Positions 47,197 through 56,387 of a stretch of DNA of 64,000 nt are shown piece by piece; the stretch's first letter is position 1, and every line of letters begins with the position of its first letter. The notes under the pieces are model-generated. The model did not search any database. It saw only the letters and a program-made list of their open reading frames with translations, and had not been told where the DNA came from. The position numbers and the translations under genes were made by a program. The DNA comes from Subdoligranulum sp. CAG:314 (lineage in GTDB: Bacteria > Bacillota > Clostridia > Christensenellales > CAG-314), in contig FR900999.1 in assembly GCA_000437915.1 (NCBI GenBank), positions 200,292 through 264,291 on the forward strand, written 5' to 3'.

Positions 47197-47252
47197 AACC
47201 CACGACCTCTTGCTCCCTAAGCAAGCGCGCTACCAAACTGCGCCACGCCTCG
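47176..47252 (-). tRNA. tRNA-Pro (anticodon AGG)
   Basis: 77 bases with encoded CCA. The acceptor CGAGGCG/CGCCTCG is perfect with A at the discriminator, as in bacterial tRNA-Pro. The D-arm is GCGCAGTTTGGTAGCGC. The anticodon stem CTTGC/GCAAG encloses TTAGGGA, giving anticodon AGG (reads CCU). The T-arm is GTGGGTTCAAGTCCCGT. An A at position 34 is uncommon for proline in bacteria; TGG, GGG or CGG are usual. Confidence 0.93.
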
Positions 47253-47312
47253 ACGGGCAACAAACAAGCGCCGTAACGGCGCATTAACGTTGCTTGTTGA
47301 TTACCGCAGATT

Positions 47313-47341
47313 ATTCTACCATATCCCCAACCGCAAGTCAA
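47313..47341 (-). promoter_or_regulatory. Promoter of tRNA-Pro
   Basis: On the minus strand TTGACT (47336-47341), 17 bases, TAGAAT (47313-47318) with TGG before it. An inverted repeat around GCGCCGTTACGGCGC lies in the short leader. Confidence 0.8.
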
Positions 47342-47423
47342 GCCGAAATATGCAAAAAGTTTACAAAAAATAAGTTTTTGTTTCTCGTTTTGTTCGGCAA
47401 GCCGAGTTAGCTTTACGTAAAAG

Positions 47424-47452
47424 TTGACGCGGTTATTTTTTTGTTGTAATAT
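47424..47452 (+). promoter_or_regulatory. Promoter of copA
   Basis: TTGACG (47424-47429), 17 bases, TAATAT (47447-47452). No CopY or CsoR operator was recognised. Confidence 0.55.
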
Positions 47453-47479
47453 GAAATAATAAAACAGGCGAGGTGCGGA

Positions 47480-49750
47480 ATGCATCAAAGATTCAAAGTT
47501 ACGGGTATGTCCTGCGCAGCGTGTTCTGCGGGGGTGGAGCGCGCGGTCGGCAGGCTCAAAGGCGTTAATTCGGTGGAAGTCAGCCTTGTTGCAAAAAGCA
47601 TGGTTTGCGACTTCGACGAAAACATAATAAGCGAAAAAGAGATAGCGAACGCTGTGAAAAAGGCGGGCTTCAAAGCCTATCCCGAAAAATCTGCCGATTC
47701 GAGTCAGGGCGCGGACAGAAATGCCGGGGCGAACCCGATTGCGGAAACGGACGGCTTTACTCCCATGAAAACGCGCCTTATTGTGTCTCTGATTTTTCTC
47801 GTGCTTTTGATGTACGTATCTATCGGGCACATGATAGGGCTGCCTGTTCCCGCTTTTATGCACGGCGTTCATAACGGCGTGGCATTTGCGCTCGTTCAGT
47901 TTTTGCTGGTTCTGCCAATCCTTTACGTAAACAGAAAATTTTACGTCAACGGTTTCAAGGCGCTGTGGCATCGCGTGCCCAATATGGACAGTTTGGTTGC
48001 AGTCGGTTCGTCGGCGGCTGTCATATATGGAGTTTTCGCTATTTTCATGATATCCTACGGCATCGGCAACGGAAATTTGCAGCTTGCCGAAAAATACTTG
48101 TCGGGACTGTATCTCGAGTCGGGCGGCATGATACTCACGCTGGTGACGGTCGGAAAATTGTTGGAGGAGCGCTCTAAAAACAAAACTTATTCTGCGATAC
48201 AAAAGCTCATCGACCTTGCGCCTAAAACGGCGCTTGTTTTGCGCGACGGGGAGGAAGTAGAAATAACCGTAGACAAAATAGCGGTCGGAGACATAATTTT
48301 GCTCAAACCCGGCAGCTCGGTTCCCGTTGACGGCGAGGTTATAGAGGGCGGCGGCACGGTTGACGAGTCGGCGCTCACCGGGGAAAGTATGCCTGTGGAG
48401 AAATACGTCGGAGCGCAGCTTATTTCCGCTTCCATTGTCAAAAGCGGAGCGTTTAAAATAAAAGCGCGGCGCGTCGGGGACGATACGACGCTTTCGCAGA
48501 TAGTCGAGCTTGTAAAAAACGCCGCTTCGTCAAAGGCGCCGATAGGTAGGCTTGCGGACAAAGTAAGCGGTATATTCGTGCCCGTTGTCATGGGCATCGC
48601 TCTCGTTACCGCGATTGTTTGGCTTGCGTGCGGAGCGACATTTGAATTTGCCCTTAACGTGGCAATTTCGGTGCTTGTTATTTCCTGTCCGTGCGCGTTG
48701 GGGCTTGCTACTCCGTTGGCAATCATGGTTTCGACGGGCAAATGCGCTTCGCGCGGAATTTTAATCAAGAGCGCGGAAGCTTTGGAACAGCTGCACAATG
48801 TTACGACGGTGGTGCTTGACAAAACGGGCACAGTGACCGAGGGAAAGCCGTCGGTCACGGACGTCGTTCCGTCTGACGGAGCGAGCGAGCGCGAGCTTGT
48901 TTCGCTTGCCGCCGCGCTTGAAAAAAACAGTCAGCATCCTTTGTCTGTCGCAGTAACCGAGTATGCGGATTTGCAGAATATCCGTACCGTCGGCGCGGAA
49001 AATTTCAAAAATCTCGACGGATTGGGCGTGGAAGCAACAATCGAGGGTCGTCAGGCTTTGGCAGGCAACGCAAAACTTATGGCTGAACGCAATATCGACG
49101 TTTCGTCGGCGTCCGTTGCCGCGGAGGAATTGGCAGGCAAAGGCAAGACGGTCATGTATTTTGCCTGCGGAGGCAAATTTTTCGGACTGATTGCCGTGGC
49201 AGACAAGGTCAAACCCACAAGCAAAGAAGCTGTTGAGGCTCTTAAAAAGAGCGGTATTGAGGTGATTATGCTGACGGGCGACAATGCCGTTACCGCGGAG
49301 GCAATCAGAAACGAGGTCGGTATAGACCGAATCGAAGCGGAAGTCATGCCCGCCGACAAGCAGCGTATAGTAGCCGAGTTGAAAAATGCCGGCAAAAAGG
49401 TTGTTATGGTGGGGGACGGAATAAACGACAGTCCCGCGCTCATGCAGGCGGATGTAGGCATAGCTATCGGCAGCGGCACCGATATAGCGATAGAGTCCGC
49501 CGACGTTGTGCTTATGAAAAACGATTTGACGGACGTTTCGCGTGCCATACATTATTCAAAACGCACCATCAGAAACATTAAACAAAACCTGTTCTGGGCG
49601 TTCTTTTACAACTCTCTCGGCATTCCGCTTGCGGCAGGAGTGCTTTATCCGTTGTGGCAGATAACTCTCAGTCCAATGATTGGCGCGCTTGCAATGAGTT
49701 TAAGCTCGCTTTTCGTTGTCGGAAACGCATTGAGACTGTACAGAGGCTGA
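47480..49750 (+). CDS. copA: Copper-exporting P1B-type ATPase
   Basis: 756 residues. It starts with one heavy-metal-associated domain (GMSCAAC, Cys at about 12 and 15). Eight membrane helices include the ion-path CPC in VISCPCALGLATP (about 405). The actuator loop has LTGESMPVEK; the phosphorylation site is DKTGT (about 452). The N domain has the HP motif in SQHPLSVAV, and the hinge is GDGINDSPAL (about 652). The CPC motif and the final helices indicate Cu+ export. The chaperone gene follows after 20 bases. Confidence 0.93.
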   Translation: MHQRFKVTGMSCAACSAGVERAVGRLKGVNSVEVSLVAKSMVCDFDENIISEKEIANAVKKAGFKAYPEKSADSSQGADRNAGANPIAETDGFTPMKTRLIVSLIFLVLLMYVSIGHMIGLPVPAFMHGVHNGVAFALVQFLLVLPILYVNRKFYVNGFKALWHRVPNMDSLVAVGSSAAVIYGVFAIFMISYGIGNGNLQLAEKYLSGLYLESGGMILTLVTVGKLLEERSKNKTYSAIQKLIDLAPKTALVLRDGEEVEITVDKIAVGDIILLKPGSSVPVDGEVIEGGGTVDESALTGESMPVEKYVGAQLISASIVKSGAFKIKARRVGDDTTLSQIVELVKNAASSKAPIGRLADKVSGIFVPVVMGIALVTAIVWLACGATFEFALNVAISVLVISCPCALGLATPLAIMVSTGKCASRGILIKSAEALEQLHNVTTVVLDKTGTVTEGKPSVTDVVPSDGASERELVSLAAALEKNSQHPLSVAVTEYADLQNIRTVGAENFKNLDGLGVEATIEGRQALAGNAKLMAERNIDVSSASVAAEELAGKGKTVMYFACGGKFFGLIAVADKVKPTSKEAVEALKKSGIEVIMLTGDNAVTAEAIRNEVGIDRIEAEVMPADKQRIVAELKNAGKKVVMVGDGINDSPALMQADVGIAIGSGTDIAIESADVVLMKNDLTDVSRAIHYSKRTIRNIKQNLFWAFFYNSLGIPLAAGVLYPLWQITLSPMIGALAMSLSSLFVVGNALRLYRG

Positions 49751-49770
49751 AATAAAAAAGGAGAAGAAAT

Positions 49771-49977
49771 ATGACAAAAATTCAAATCAAAGGCATGACT
49801 TGCAATCATTGCAAAATGCGCGTGGAAAAGGCATTGAAGCAGGCGGGCTGCGGCAAGGTCAAGGTTGAACTGGAAACGGGAACCGCAACTGCGGATACAC
49901 GCGGTTTGTCGGCGGAGCAGATTCGAGAAACGATAGAGAGTCTGGGCTTTCAATGCGGTGACGTTTCGGATATGTAA
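49771..49977 (+). CDS. copZ: Copper chaperone (CopZ-like HMA domain)
   Basis: 68-residue single heavy-metal-associated domain with the metal motif GMTCNHC (residues 8-14). It carries Cu+ in the cytoplasm, probably to CopA, whose gene precedes it. AAGGAG lies upstream of the ATG. No copper-responsive regulator gene is adjacent. Confidence 0.88.
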   Translation: MTKIQIKGMTCNHCKMRVEKALKQAGCGKVKVELETGTATADTRGLSAEQIRETIESLGFQCGDVSDM

Positions 49978-49986
49978 TTTTACAGT

Positions 49987-50013
49987 AAAAAACGCGCTTA
50001 AAGCGCGTTTTTT
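49987..50013. terminator. Bidirectional terminator after copZ
   Basis: AAAAAACGCGCTT and AAGCGCGTTTTTT with a one-base gap, symmetric for both strands. Confidence 0.9.
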
Positions 50014-50026
50014 GTTTTATGTTTTC

Positions 50027-51262
50027 TTATTCGCTTTCGACGCTCGCGCCGACAATTTCGTTTTCCGTTTTTTCGGCAGGAATCGCGTCTCTTTTCTTTC
50101 TTGACATATACAAAGAAACGCAAAGTAAAGAGATTGTCACCGCGCACAGAGCGGGATTTCTGAAATAGCTGAACGAAGTTGTACCGAATTTATATTCATT
50201 CAAAATTGCAATGACAAATACGATTGCAACGTGAAGGACGATAAATACTATATCGGATATATAAGAGTTGAAAATGCTTTTTTTGTTTTCCGAACTGTGC
50301 GCGAGAGTTACGGCTCCCAATACAAGCAAAATTACGGACAAAATCAGCTGCCAATACATATTGCCGATGATTTCCGGTTTGAAGAACAGCCGGTTAAAAA
50401 AGTCGAGAACGGCAAACGAAGCCCTTACGAGACAGAAAATCATCGCCGCAAAACGTAATTTTGAAGCGGTAAAAGATGAAGTCGGTTTCTGCCTTACTCG
50501 GGAAGAAAGCGAAAGCGAAACGACGCATAACACGGCGGAAGCGGCATAAACCAGATATATCAATCCATTTTCAAAAATCGGAACTTCCGCGTCGGTCGGG
50601 TTGACGCCGATAAACGCGAAAAAATAATAAGCAAGCAAGATTAAATCGAGAGCGCGTCTTTGCTCAAAGCCGTTTTTTGTCCGTTCAGGCGGTTTGATTA
50701 ACATTATCGAAACGGTCAGAAACAGCGTTGCGAAAGCTATAAGATATAACATATACAAAACCGGAATCGAATTGTTTTCATTGAACATCCAAATCACGCA
50801 AAATATGATTACCGACGAGAAATGGACTGTGTTGAATATGCCGTTTCCCAGTTGAATATTGCGTTTCAGAGCGACTGCGCGCGCGGGTGACTGTCCGTAT
50901 TTGTAAATCGTCAAAAAGGCGAATGTCGCGGAAACGCCGAAAAGCGCAAATTGAAAAACGCCGAGAGTGTTTGAAACGAAATTCACGTAACCGAAAAAAG
51001 GTTGGGAAAGAAATACGGAAAAAGAGCCCGCAAGGACAGCAAAAAGCAAAACCGCGCTTGCCGCGCTGCCCTTTTCTTCGCTAAAAACGAGAAATAGCGA
51101 AAGCAAAATTATGCAACCGTATACCACGTTGAAAGAGATGATATAAATTTTTTCCAACCCGGTACCGCGCAGCCCTGCGGCGTTGATAAAACCAAAAATC
51201 GCAAACAGTATTCCGGCTATACACCCGCAAATCTGATAAATTTTTTCTTTAAAATGCAGCAT
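50027..51262 (-). CDS. Polytopic membrane protein of unknown function (second of a pair)
   Basis: 411 residues with about twelve hydrophobic segments and a charged cytoplasmic C-terminal tail (AEKTENEIVGASVESE). No family recognised. ATG 51262 follows GGAGGG by five bases. A block around ALKRNIQLGNGIFNTVHF (about residue 140) resembles the block FHKKRILLKANGIANLVRG in the upstream gene product. The two genes are probably an ancient tandem duplication in one operon. No catalytic motif was seen. Confidence 0.65.
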   Translation of the reverse strand: MLHFKEKIYQICGCIAGILFAIFGFINAAGLRGTGLEKIYIISFNVVYGCIILLSLFLVFSEEKGSAASAVLLFAVLAGSFSVFLSQPFFGYVNFVSNTLGVFQFALFGVSATFAFLTIYKYGQSPARAVALKRNIQLGNGIFNTVHFSSVIIFCVIWMFNENNSIPVLYMLYLIAFATLFLTVSIMLIKPPERTKNGFEQRRALDLILLAYYFFAFIGVNPTDAEVPIFENGLIYLVYAASAVLCVVSLSLSSRVRQKPTSSFTASKLRFAAMIFCLVRASFAVLDFFNRLFFKPEIIGNMYWQLILSVILLVLGAVTLAHSSENKKSIFNSYISDIVFIVLHVAIVFVIAILNEYKFGTTSFSYFRNPALCAVTISLLCVSLYMSRKKRDAIPAEKTENEIVGASVESE

Positions 51263-51293
51263 TGCATCCCTCCTGTTAAGTACGTAAACTTGT

Positions 51294-52526
51294 TTATTCC
51301 GCGCTTTCCGCATTTTCTTCCGTCACAACCGTTTTTTCCGTTTGTTCGGGCGACGTCGAATTTTTTTTCAAAACTGTCGACGCGGCGCAGCAGATGGCAA
51401 GCGCAAAGCCGAATGCGCAGGATGCCCTGAGATAACTTTGCTCGGGCGTTGTAATCAGCCCGAATGTCAGGCACAAGAGGCAGGCGACGAAAATAAGCGT
51501 TTTCATGACGACGGGCGGGAAGATTTTTTTGCCAAAGTGCAGCGGAAGGGCAAGAATTACGACCGCCGTGCCCGAGACCAGATAAATGTAGTCGGCGTAA
51601 TCGGGAATGCGCCTCAACGTATCGTCCTTTTGACAAAAAACAAAATTTGCAATCACGGTCACTGCGAGAAGAATGGACAGGGGAAGAAGGGCTTTGTCCG
51701 CGCAAAAAGACAAATGCCCGCGTTTGTCCTCAAAGGGACCGAATTCGAATCTGTCGAAAATGCAAATCAGACTGAGCGCGATTATTGCCATACTCAAAAG
51801 AATATTCAGAAAATAAACGGGCTGCTCGTACAGCAAATCACCTTCCAGCAGATTCTTTATATCGTAAATGTAGTAAAGTACAAATAAAATATTGATTAAA
51901 GTTTTTTCATTGTATCTGCCGCTCATTTTCCAATGCTGTTCTTTGATGAGAAAGCATGAGAGAACTATTACCGCCGCCGACAGTAAAACGGGCAACAGCG
52001 AATCGAAATCGGCAAACCGCGAGTATAAAATAATCAATGCGCTTGAAAGGGCGGTTAAAATGCCTCTTACAAGGTTTGCTATGCCGTTGGCTTTGAGCAG
52101 AATCCGTTTTTTGTGAAAGACGTATTCGGCTTTTTGCGCGTTGAACTGAATAATTGCGGCGTTAAGCAAAATTATGAATACGCTTAGAAAAATGCGAACC
52201 GTGTCAAGCGCCAGAGAATACTGTACTTCGAGTTCTTCCCAGAAAACAAAACAGCACAAAAAAATATTGACGACGATGAAAACGATTTCCGCAGACAAAG
52301 ATTCGGTTTTCGACGATGCGATATAATATATGGAAAAGATAACGGAAGTCAAAGCAAGCGCAACGCATACGACGGATACCGTGCTTTGTTCCGAATGAAA
52401 ATCTTTCGGATTCAAGTGAATGAGTATTTCCGCAAGGATAAACAGCGCGGCGTTTGCAATGCAGCAAAACGAATTCAAATATTTAAGCAAAACTGTTTTG
52501 TTTGCCGACTCCTTAATTTTTTTCAT
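51294..52526 (-). CDS. Polytopic membrane protein of unknown function (first of a pair)
   Basis: 410 residues, about twelve hydrophobic segments and an acidic tail (EQTEKTVVTEENAESAE), similar in layout to the product of the next gene 31 bases downstream. No signal peptide cleavage site or known motif. Composition is a little AT-richer than in the core operons. The pair lies between copZ and the ClC gene without functional clues. Confidence 0.65.
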   Translation of the reverse strand: MKKIKESANKTVLLKYLNSFCCIANAALFILAEILIHLNPKDFHSEQSTVSVVCVALALTSVIFSIYYIASSKTESLSAEIVFIVVNIFLCCFVFWEELEVQYSLALDTVRIFLSVFIILLNAAIIQFNAQKAEYVFHKKRILLKANGIANLVRGILTALSSALIILYSRFADFDSLLPVLLSAAVIVLSCFLIKEQHWKMSGRYNEKTLINILFVLYYIYDIKNLLEGDLLYEQPVYFLNILLSMAIIALSLICIFDRFEFGPFEDKRGHLSFCADKALLPLSILLAVTVIANFVFCQKDDTLRRIPDYADYIYLVSGTAVVILALPLHFGKKIFPPVVMKTLIFVACLLCLTFGLITTPEQSYLRASCAFGFALAICCAASTVLKKNSTSPEQTEKTVVTEENAESAE

Positions 52527-52715
52527 GTAAAATTACCCTGAATATATTTTATATTATTCTGTCGAATTTTCCAAGCAAAACAGCATAAAAGATTTTTGAA
52601 TTTTGGGAATCGGTGAGATTTATTTCGATTTACCAAAAAATATATATAGATTTGTTTGCAAAATTATGGAAAAATGTTAAAATAAATAATGAATAATATT
52701 CATATTCGGAGCGCC

Positions 52716-54311
52716 ATGAAAAAGGACAACAAAAAAAATTATATTCTTCATATTTTGCTGCCCTGTCTCGTTTACAGCTCGGCGGGCGGCATACTTACCG
52801 GCGCGGTCATTTTCGGTTTCAGGGTTATGACCGATTGGCTCAACAAAACCGCAGTTGTGCTTTACGACGCGGTTTGCGCCGACCTTTGGCTGCTGCCGCT
52901 GTTTTTTCTTGCGCTTGCGGCGCTTGCGTTTTTGCTTTCTGTTATCCTGAAATGGGCGCCCTCCGCCAACGGAGGAGGTATTCCCACGGCGATGGGGATT
53001 TTGCGCGGCATTGTTACCTTCAAATGGCTTCGCACGTTTGTCGGAGTCATAGCCTCGTCGGTAATCACATTTTTTGCGGGAATGCCTTTGTGCAACGACG
53101 GTCCGAGCGTGCTTTTCGGCGCGTCGCTGGGGAGGGGAGTAAATTCTCTTCTCGGCGGCAAAAAGGGCGCCGCATGGGACAGGTATGTCATGACGGGCTG
53201 TGCGGGAGCGGGGTTTGCCGCCGCCACAATGTCGCCGCTGACGGCTGTGTTTATCGCGTTGGAGGAAATACACAAGAAATTTTCCCCCATGCTGCTTATG
53301 ACGGTTTTTTCAAGCGTACTGTCCGCAACCGCAACCACCCGACTTTTGGGAGAGCTGTTCAAGGTTGACACCGCGTTCTTTCATTTCGGAGAAATGCCTT
53401 CTCTCGGACTTTCCGATATTTGGCTTCCCGTTGTGCTGGGCTGCGCCGTAAGTCTGTTTGCCGCTTTGTTTTTGCTGCTCGCCCGTTCGATAAACCATCT
53501 GTTTATAAACAAGCTCAAACGCATACCGCATTTTTTGCAGCTGACATTGGTTTTTGTGCTGTGCGGAGCGGCGGGGCTTTGGGCAAGGGATTTTATCGGC
53601 GGAGGACACGAGCTGATTGTTCACATAAACGCGCGCAGCGTTGTTCCGCTTGCGTTGCTTTTGATTTTTTGTCTTAAATTTTTCCTCGTGCCCGTGGCAA
53701 ACGTGTCGGGCGCGACGGGCGGACTTTTTATACCGACGCTCGCGTTGGGCGCGCTTATCGGCGCGCTGCTTGCGGAGCTGTTTATCGCTTGGGGAGTTAA
53801 CCCCGATTATTACAAAATTATAGTCGTGCTTTCGATTTCCGGGTTCATGTCCGCCGCTTCCCGCGTTCCGCTGTCCGCGATTATGCTTGCGTTGGAAGCC
53901 ATGAACGGCACGGGAAACATATTGTTTATCGCGGTTTCCGTATCGGTTTCTTTCATGCTTTTAGAGTTGACAAAGCTTCCCGCAATCAACGACATAGTGC
54001 TGGAAACCACTATAAAAATTTCCACTCACGAAAGACAGCCCAAAAACGTTGAAATTTCGCTCGAAGTAAAGCCGGACGCTTTTGTCGCGGGCAAGACGGT
54101 GCGCGACGTGCTTTGGCCCGCAAATACGATAATCCTTTCGGTGACGCGCGCGGAGCACACGGAGAGCGAGAACGGAGAGCGTTTGACTAAGGACGGCCAA
54201 AAGGAGCTTAAAGCGGGAGACATACTCAGGCTGCGCTTTCAGACGTATGACGAAGAGACAACCGTTTCAGGACTTTTGGCTTTGCTTGGCGAACAAAATT
54301 TAGAAACCTGA
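52716..54311 (+). CDS. ClC family chloride channel/transporter with a TrkA-C-like tail
   Basis: 531 residues. The ClC selectivity regions are visible: GGGIPTAMG (usual GSGIPE), CNDGPSVLFG (usual GxEGP, the gate motif, here Asp instead of Glu), GGLFIPTLALGA (usual GGxFxPxLxxG) and SRVPLSAIMLALE near the inner gate. About 90 C-terminal residues (VKPDAFVAGKTVRDVLWPANTIIL onward) look like a TrkA_C/RCK_C regulatory domain. I start at ATG 52716, after GGAG, rather than ATG 52689, which lacks one. The ion and the transport mode are open. Confidence 0.85.
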   Translation: MKKDNKKNYILHILLPCLVYSSAGGILTGAVIFGFRVMTDWLNKTAVVLYDAVCADLWLLPLFFLALAALAFLLSVILKWAPSANGGGIPTAMGILRGIVTFKWLRTFVGVIASSVITFFAGMPLCNDGPSVLFGASLGRGVNSLLGGKKGAAWDRYVMTGCAGAGFAAATMSPLTAVFIALEEIHKKFSPMLLMTVFSSVLSATATTRLLGELFKVDTAFFHFGEMPSLGLSDIWLPVVLGCAVSLFAALFLLLARSINHLFINKLKRIPHFLQLTLVFVLCGAAGLWARDFIGGGHELIVHINARSVVPLALLLIFCLKFFLVPVANVSGATGGLFIPTLALGALIGALLAELFIAWGVNPDYYKIIVVLSISGFMSAASRVPLSAIMLALEAMNGTGNILFIAVSVSVSFMLLELTKLPAINDIVLETTIKISTHERQPKNVEISLEVKPDAFVAGKTVRDVLWPANTIILSVTRAEHTESENGERLTKDGQKELKAGDILRLRFQTYDEETTVSGLLALLGEQNLET

Positions 54312-54339
54312 CCGCCGCTGTAAAAAAAATTGTCCGTGC

Positions 54340-54357
54340 CCTGTTCCCAACAGGTTT
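54340..54357 (+). terminator. Weak hairpin after the ClC gene
   Basis: CCTGTT and AACAGG around CCC, followed by only TTT. It may be a weak terminator. Confidence 0.3.
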
Positions 54358-54364
54358 AAAACCG

Positions 54365-54393
54365 TTGACAAAAGGCCATTTTTGCAATATCTT
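54365..54393 (+). promoter_or_regulatory. Promoter of typA
   Basis: TTGACA (54365-54370), 17 bases, TATCTT (54388-54393). Confidence 0.65.
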
Positions 54394-54422
54394 TGTTATC
54401 GGTATTTTTACGGGAGAATATT

Positions 54423-56261
54423 TTGAAAGTCAGAGAAGATTTGAGAAACGTAGCCATCATAGCCCACGTAGACCACGGCAAGACGACGCTGGTCAACGAA
54501 ATACTCAAACAGGGCGGTATATTCAGAGAAAATCAAAGCGTAGCCGACAGGGTGATGGACTCCAACGACCTTGAACGCGAACGCGGTATAACTATACTTG
54601 CAAAAAACACGTCGGTTTATTACAAGAACACGAAAATAAATATTGTGGACACGCCGGGGCATGCGGACTTCGGAGGAGAAGTGGAGCGTGTGCTTAAAAT
54701 GGTAAACGGCGTTCTGGTGCTGGTCGATGCGGCGGAGGGTCCCATGCCTCAGACGAGGTTCGTTATGCAAAAGGCGCTCGAATTGGGGCACAAGCTGATA
54801 CTTGTAGTAAACAAGACGGACAGACCGGACGCAAGACTCAACGAGGTGGAAAACGAAATTCTCGATTTGCTGCTTGAACTCAACGCAAACGAATCGCAGT
54901 TTATGAGTCCGATAATATACTGTTCCGGGCGCAACGGAACCGCATCGGAGGATTTCCGCAAACAGGGAATCGATTTGAAGCCCTTGTTTGAAGCAATAAT
55001 CAATCATTTCGAGCCGCAGACGGTCGACGAGCAGGGAGCCTTTCAGATGCTTGTTTCTTCCATAGACTACAACGATTACGTGGGAAGAATAGCCGTCGGC
55101 AGGATAGAAAGAGGTACCGTGAGGGTAGGCGACGCCGTATTGCTTGTCAATTTCAATCAGCCCGACGCGCCTGCGAAGCAGGGGAAAATAGTGACTGTAT
55201 TTCAAATCGACGGTTTGAGCCGCAAGCCTGTCGAAAGCGCGGAAGCGGGAGACATCGTCTGCATTTCCGGTCTTGAAGACGTAACCATAGGCGACACCGT
55301 ATGCAGTCCGCAGGACCTGACTCCCGTGCCGTTTGTTAAAATAAGCGAACCTACCGTCGAAATGACTTTCAGCGTAAACGACGGTCCCTTTGCGGGCAAG
55401 GAGGGAAAGTACGTAACGACAAGGCATCTGCACGACCGCCTTTTCAGGGAAATGCTCAAAGACGTTTCTCTCAAAGTGGAAAAAACCGATTCGGCGGATT
55501 CCTTTAAGGTGTGCGGAAGGGGGGAGATGCACCTGTCCATTTTAATCGAGACGATGCGGCGGGACGGCTACGAGTTTCTCGTCGGAGCTCCCAAAGTGCT
55601 TTTCAAGCGCATTGACGGAGTTTTGTACGAGCCGATGGAAAAGCTTGTGGTGGACGTGCCCAATGAAAAGACGGGCGTCGTCTTTCAGAGCATGGGCGAA
55701 CGCAAGGGCGAGCTGCTCAATATGGAGAACGTAAACAACCGCGTGCGGATGGAGTTTTCGGTACCCGCGCGCGGACTGTTCGGATACAAGAGTCAATTCT
55801 TGACCGACACGCGTGGAGAAGGCGTTTTCAATACGGTATTTTACGGCTATCAGCCTTTCAAGGGGGAAATAGAACGCAGGCAGACAGGCTCGCTCGTTGC
55901 TTTCGAGACGGGAGAGGCGGTGACTTACGGCTTGTTCAACGCGCAGCAGCGCGGCGCGCTGTTCATTGTGCCCGGAACGGAAGTTTACGAGGGCATGGTG
56001 GTGGGGGTTTCTCCCAAAAGCGAGGACATAAGCGTAAACGTGTGCAAGAAAAAGCATCTCACAAACACGCGCGCTTCGGGCAGCGACGACGCGCTCAGAC
56101 TCGAAACTCCGCGTATTTTGAGTCTTGAAGAGGCAATAGAGTTTATCGACGACGACGAGCTTTTGGAAATCACACCCAAAAACATACGAATAAGAAAGAC
56201 GATTCTCGACACGGAAAAACGCCTTAAAGCCAATTTCCGCAAGAGAGAGCAAAAGGTCTGA
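54423..56261 (+). CDS. typA: Ribosome-associated GTPase TypA/BipA
   Basis: 612-residue translational GTPase that aids 50S assembly and stress adaptation. The G domain has G1 [10 protein letters not shown] (about 12), the switch [14 protein letters not shown]3 DTPGHADF and G4 NKTD. Domains related to EF-G II, III and V follow, then the BipA-specific C-terminal domain ([21 protein letters not shown]...). The TTG at 54423, GGGAG six bases upstream, fits the family N-terminus; the TTG at 54393 would lie in the -10. Terminator after the stop. Confidence 0.95.
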   Translation: MKVREDLRNVAIIAHVDHGKTTLVNEILKQGGIFRENQSVADRVMDSNDLERERGITILAKNTSVYYKNTKINIVDTPGHADFGGEVERVLKMVNGVLVLVDAAEGPMPQTRFVMQKALELGHKLILVVNKTDRPDARLNEVENEILDLLLELNANESQFMSPIIYCSGRNGTASEDFRKQGIDLKPLFEAIINHFEPQTVDEQGAFQMLVSSIDYNDYVGRIAVGRIERGTVRVGDAVLLVNFNQPDAPAKQGKIVTVFQIDGLSRKPVESAEAGDIVCISGLEDVTIGDTVCSPQDLTPVPFVKISEPTVEMTFSVNDGPFAGKEGKYVTTRHLHDRLFREMLKDVSLKVEKTDSADSFKVCGRGEMHLSILIETMRRDGYEFLVGAPKVLFKRIDGVLYEPMEKLVVDVPNEKTGVVFQSMGERKGELLNMENVNNRVRMEFSVPARGLFGYKSQFLTDTRGEGVFNTVFYGYQPFKGEIERRQTGSLVAFETGEAVTYGLFNAQQRGALFIVPGTEVYEGMVVGVSPKSEDISVNVCKKKHLTNTRASGSDDALRLETPRILSLEEAIEFIDDDELLEITPKNIRIRKTILDTEKRLKANFRKREQKV

Positions 56262-56268
56262 GTTTTTT

Positions 56269-56298
56269 AAGCTGCGGTGCAAAACCGCAGCTTTTTTT
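56269..56298 (+). terminator. Terminator of typA
   Basis: AAGCTGCGGT and ACCGCAGCTT around GCAAA, followed by a T-run. Confidence 0.9.
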
Positions 56299-56318
56299 GT
56301 AAAAATGCTCTAAATCTG

Positions 56319-56347
56319 TTGACAATAGTCCGAAACGGGACTATAAT
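56319..56347 (+). promoter_or_regulatory. Consensus promoter of the marR-MATE operon
   Basis: TTGACA (56319-56324), exactly 17 bases, TATAAT (56342-56347): the best match to the sigma-A consensus in the window. It suggests strong transcription when not repressed. Confidence 0.92.
56327..56342 (+). promoter_or_regulatory. MarR operator 1
   Basis: AGTCC-GAAACG-GGACT inverted repeat inside the promoter spacer, touching the -10. Confidence 0.75.
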
Positions 56348-56354
56348 GTGCTCC

Positions 56355-56368
56355 GTCCGAAATCGGAC
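56355..56368 (+). promoter_or_regulatory. MarR operator 2
   Basis: GTCCGA-AA-TCGGAC perfect inverted repeat just downstream of the -10, over the transcription start. Its core is shared with operator 1. Confidence 0.75.
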
Positions 56369-56387
56369 TTTTATAAGAGGCATAATC

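Noticed and set aside
47253..47479. Copper-responsive operator (CopY or CsoR type) before copA
   Set aside because: No TACAnnTGTA or GC-rich CsoR palindrome was found.
47027..48202. 391-codon minus-strand open frame
   Set aside because: It runs across tRNA-Pro and antisense to copA; not coding.
54408..55532. 374-codon minus-strand open frame
   Set aside because: Antisense to typA; no domain.
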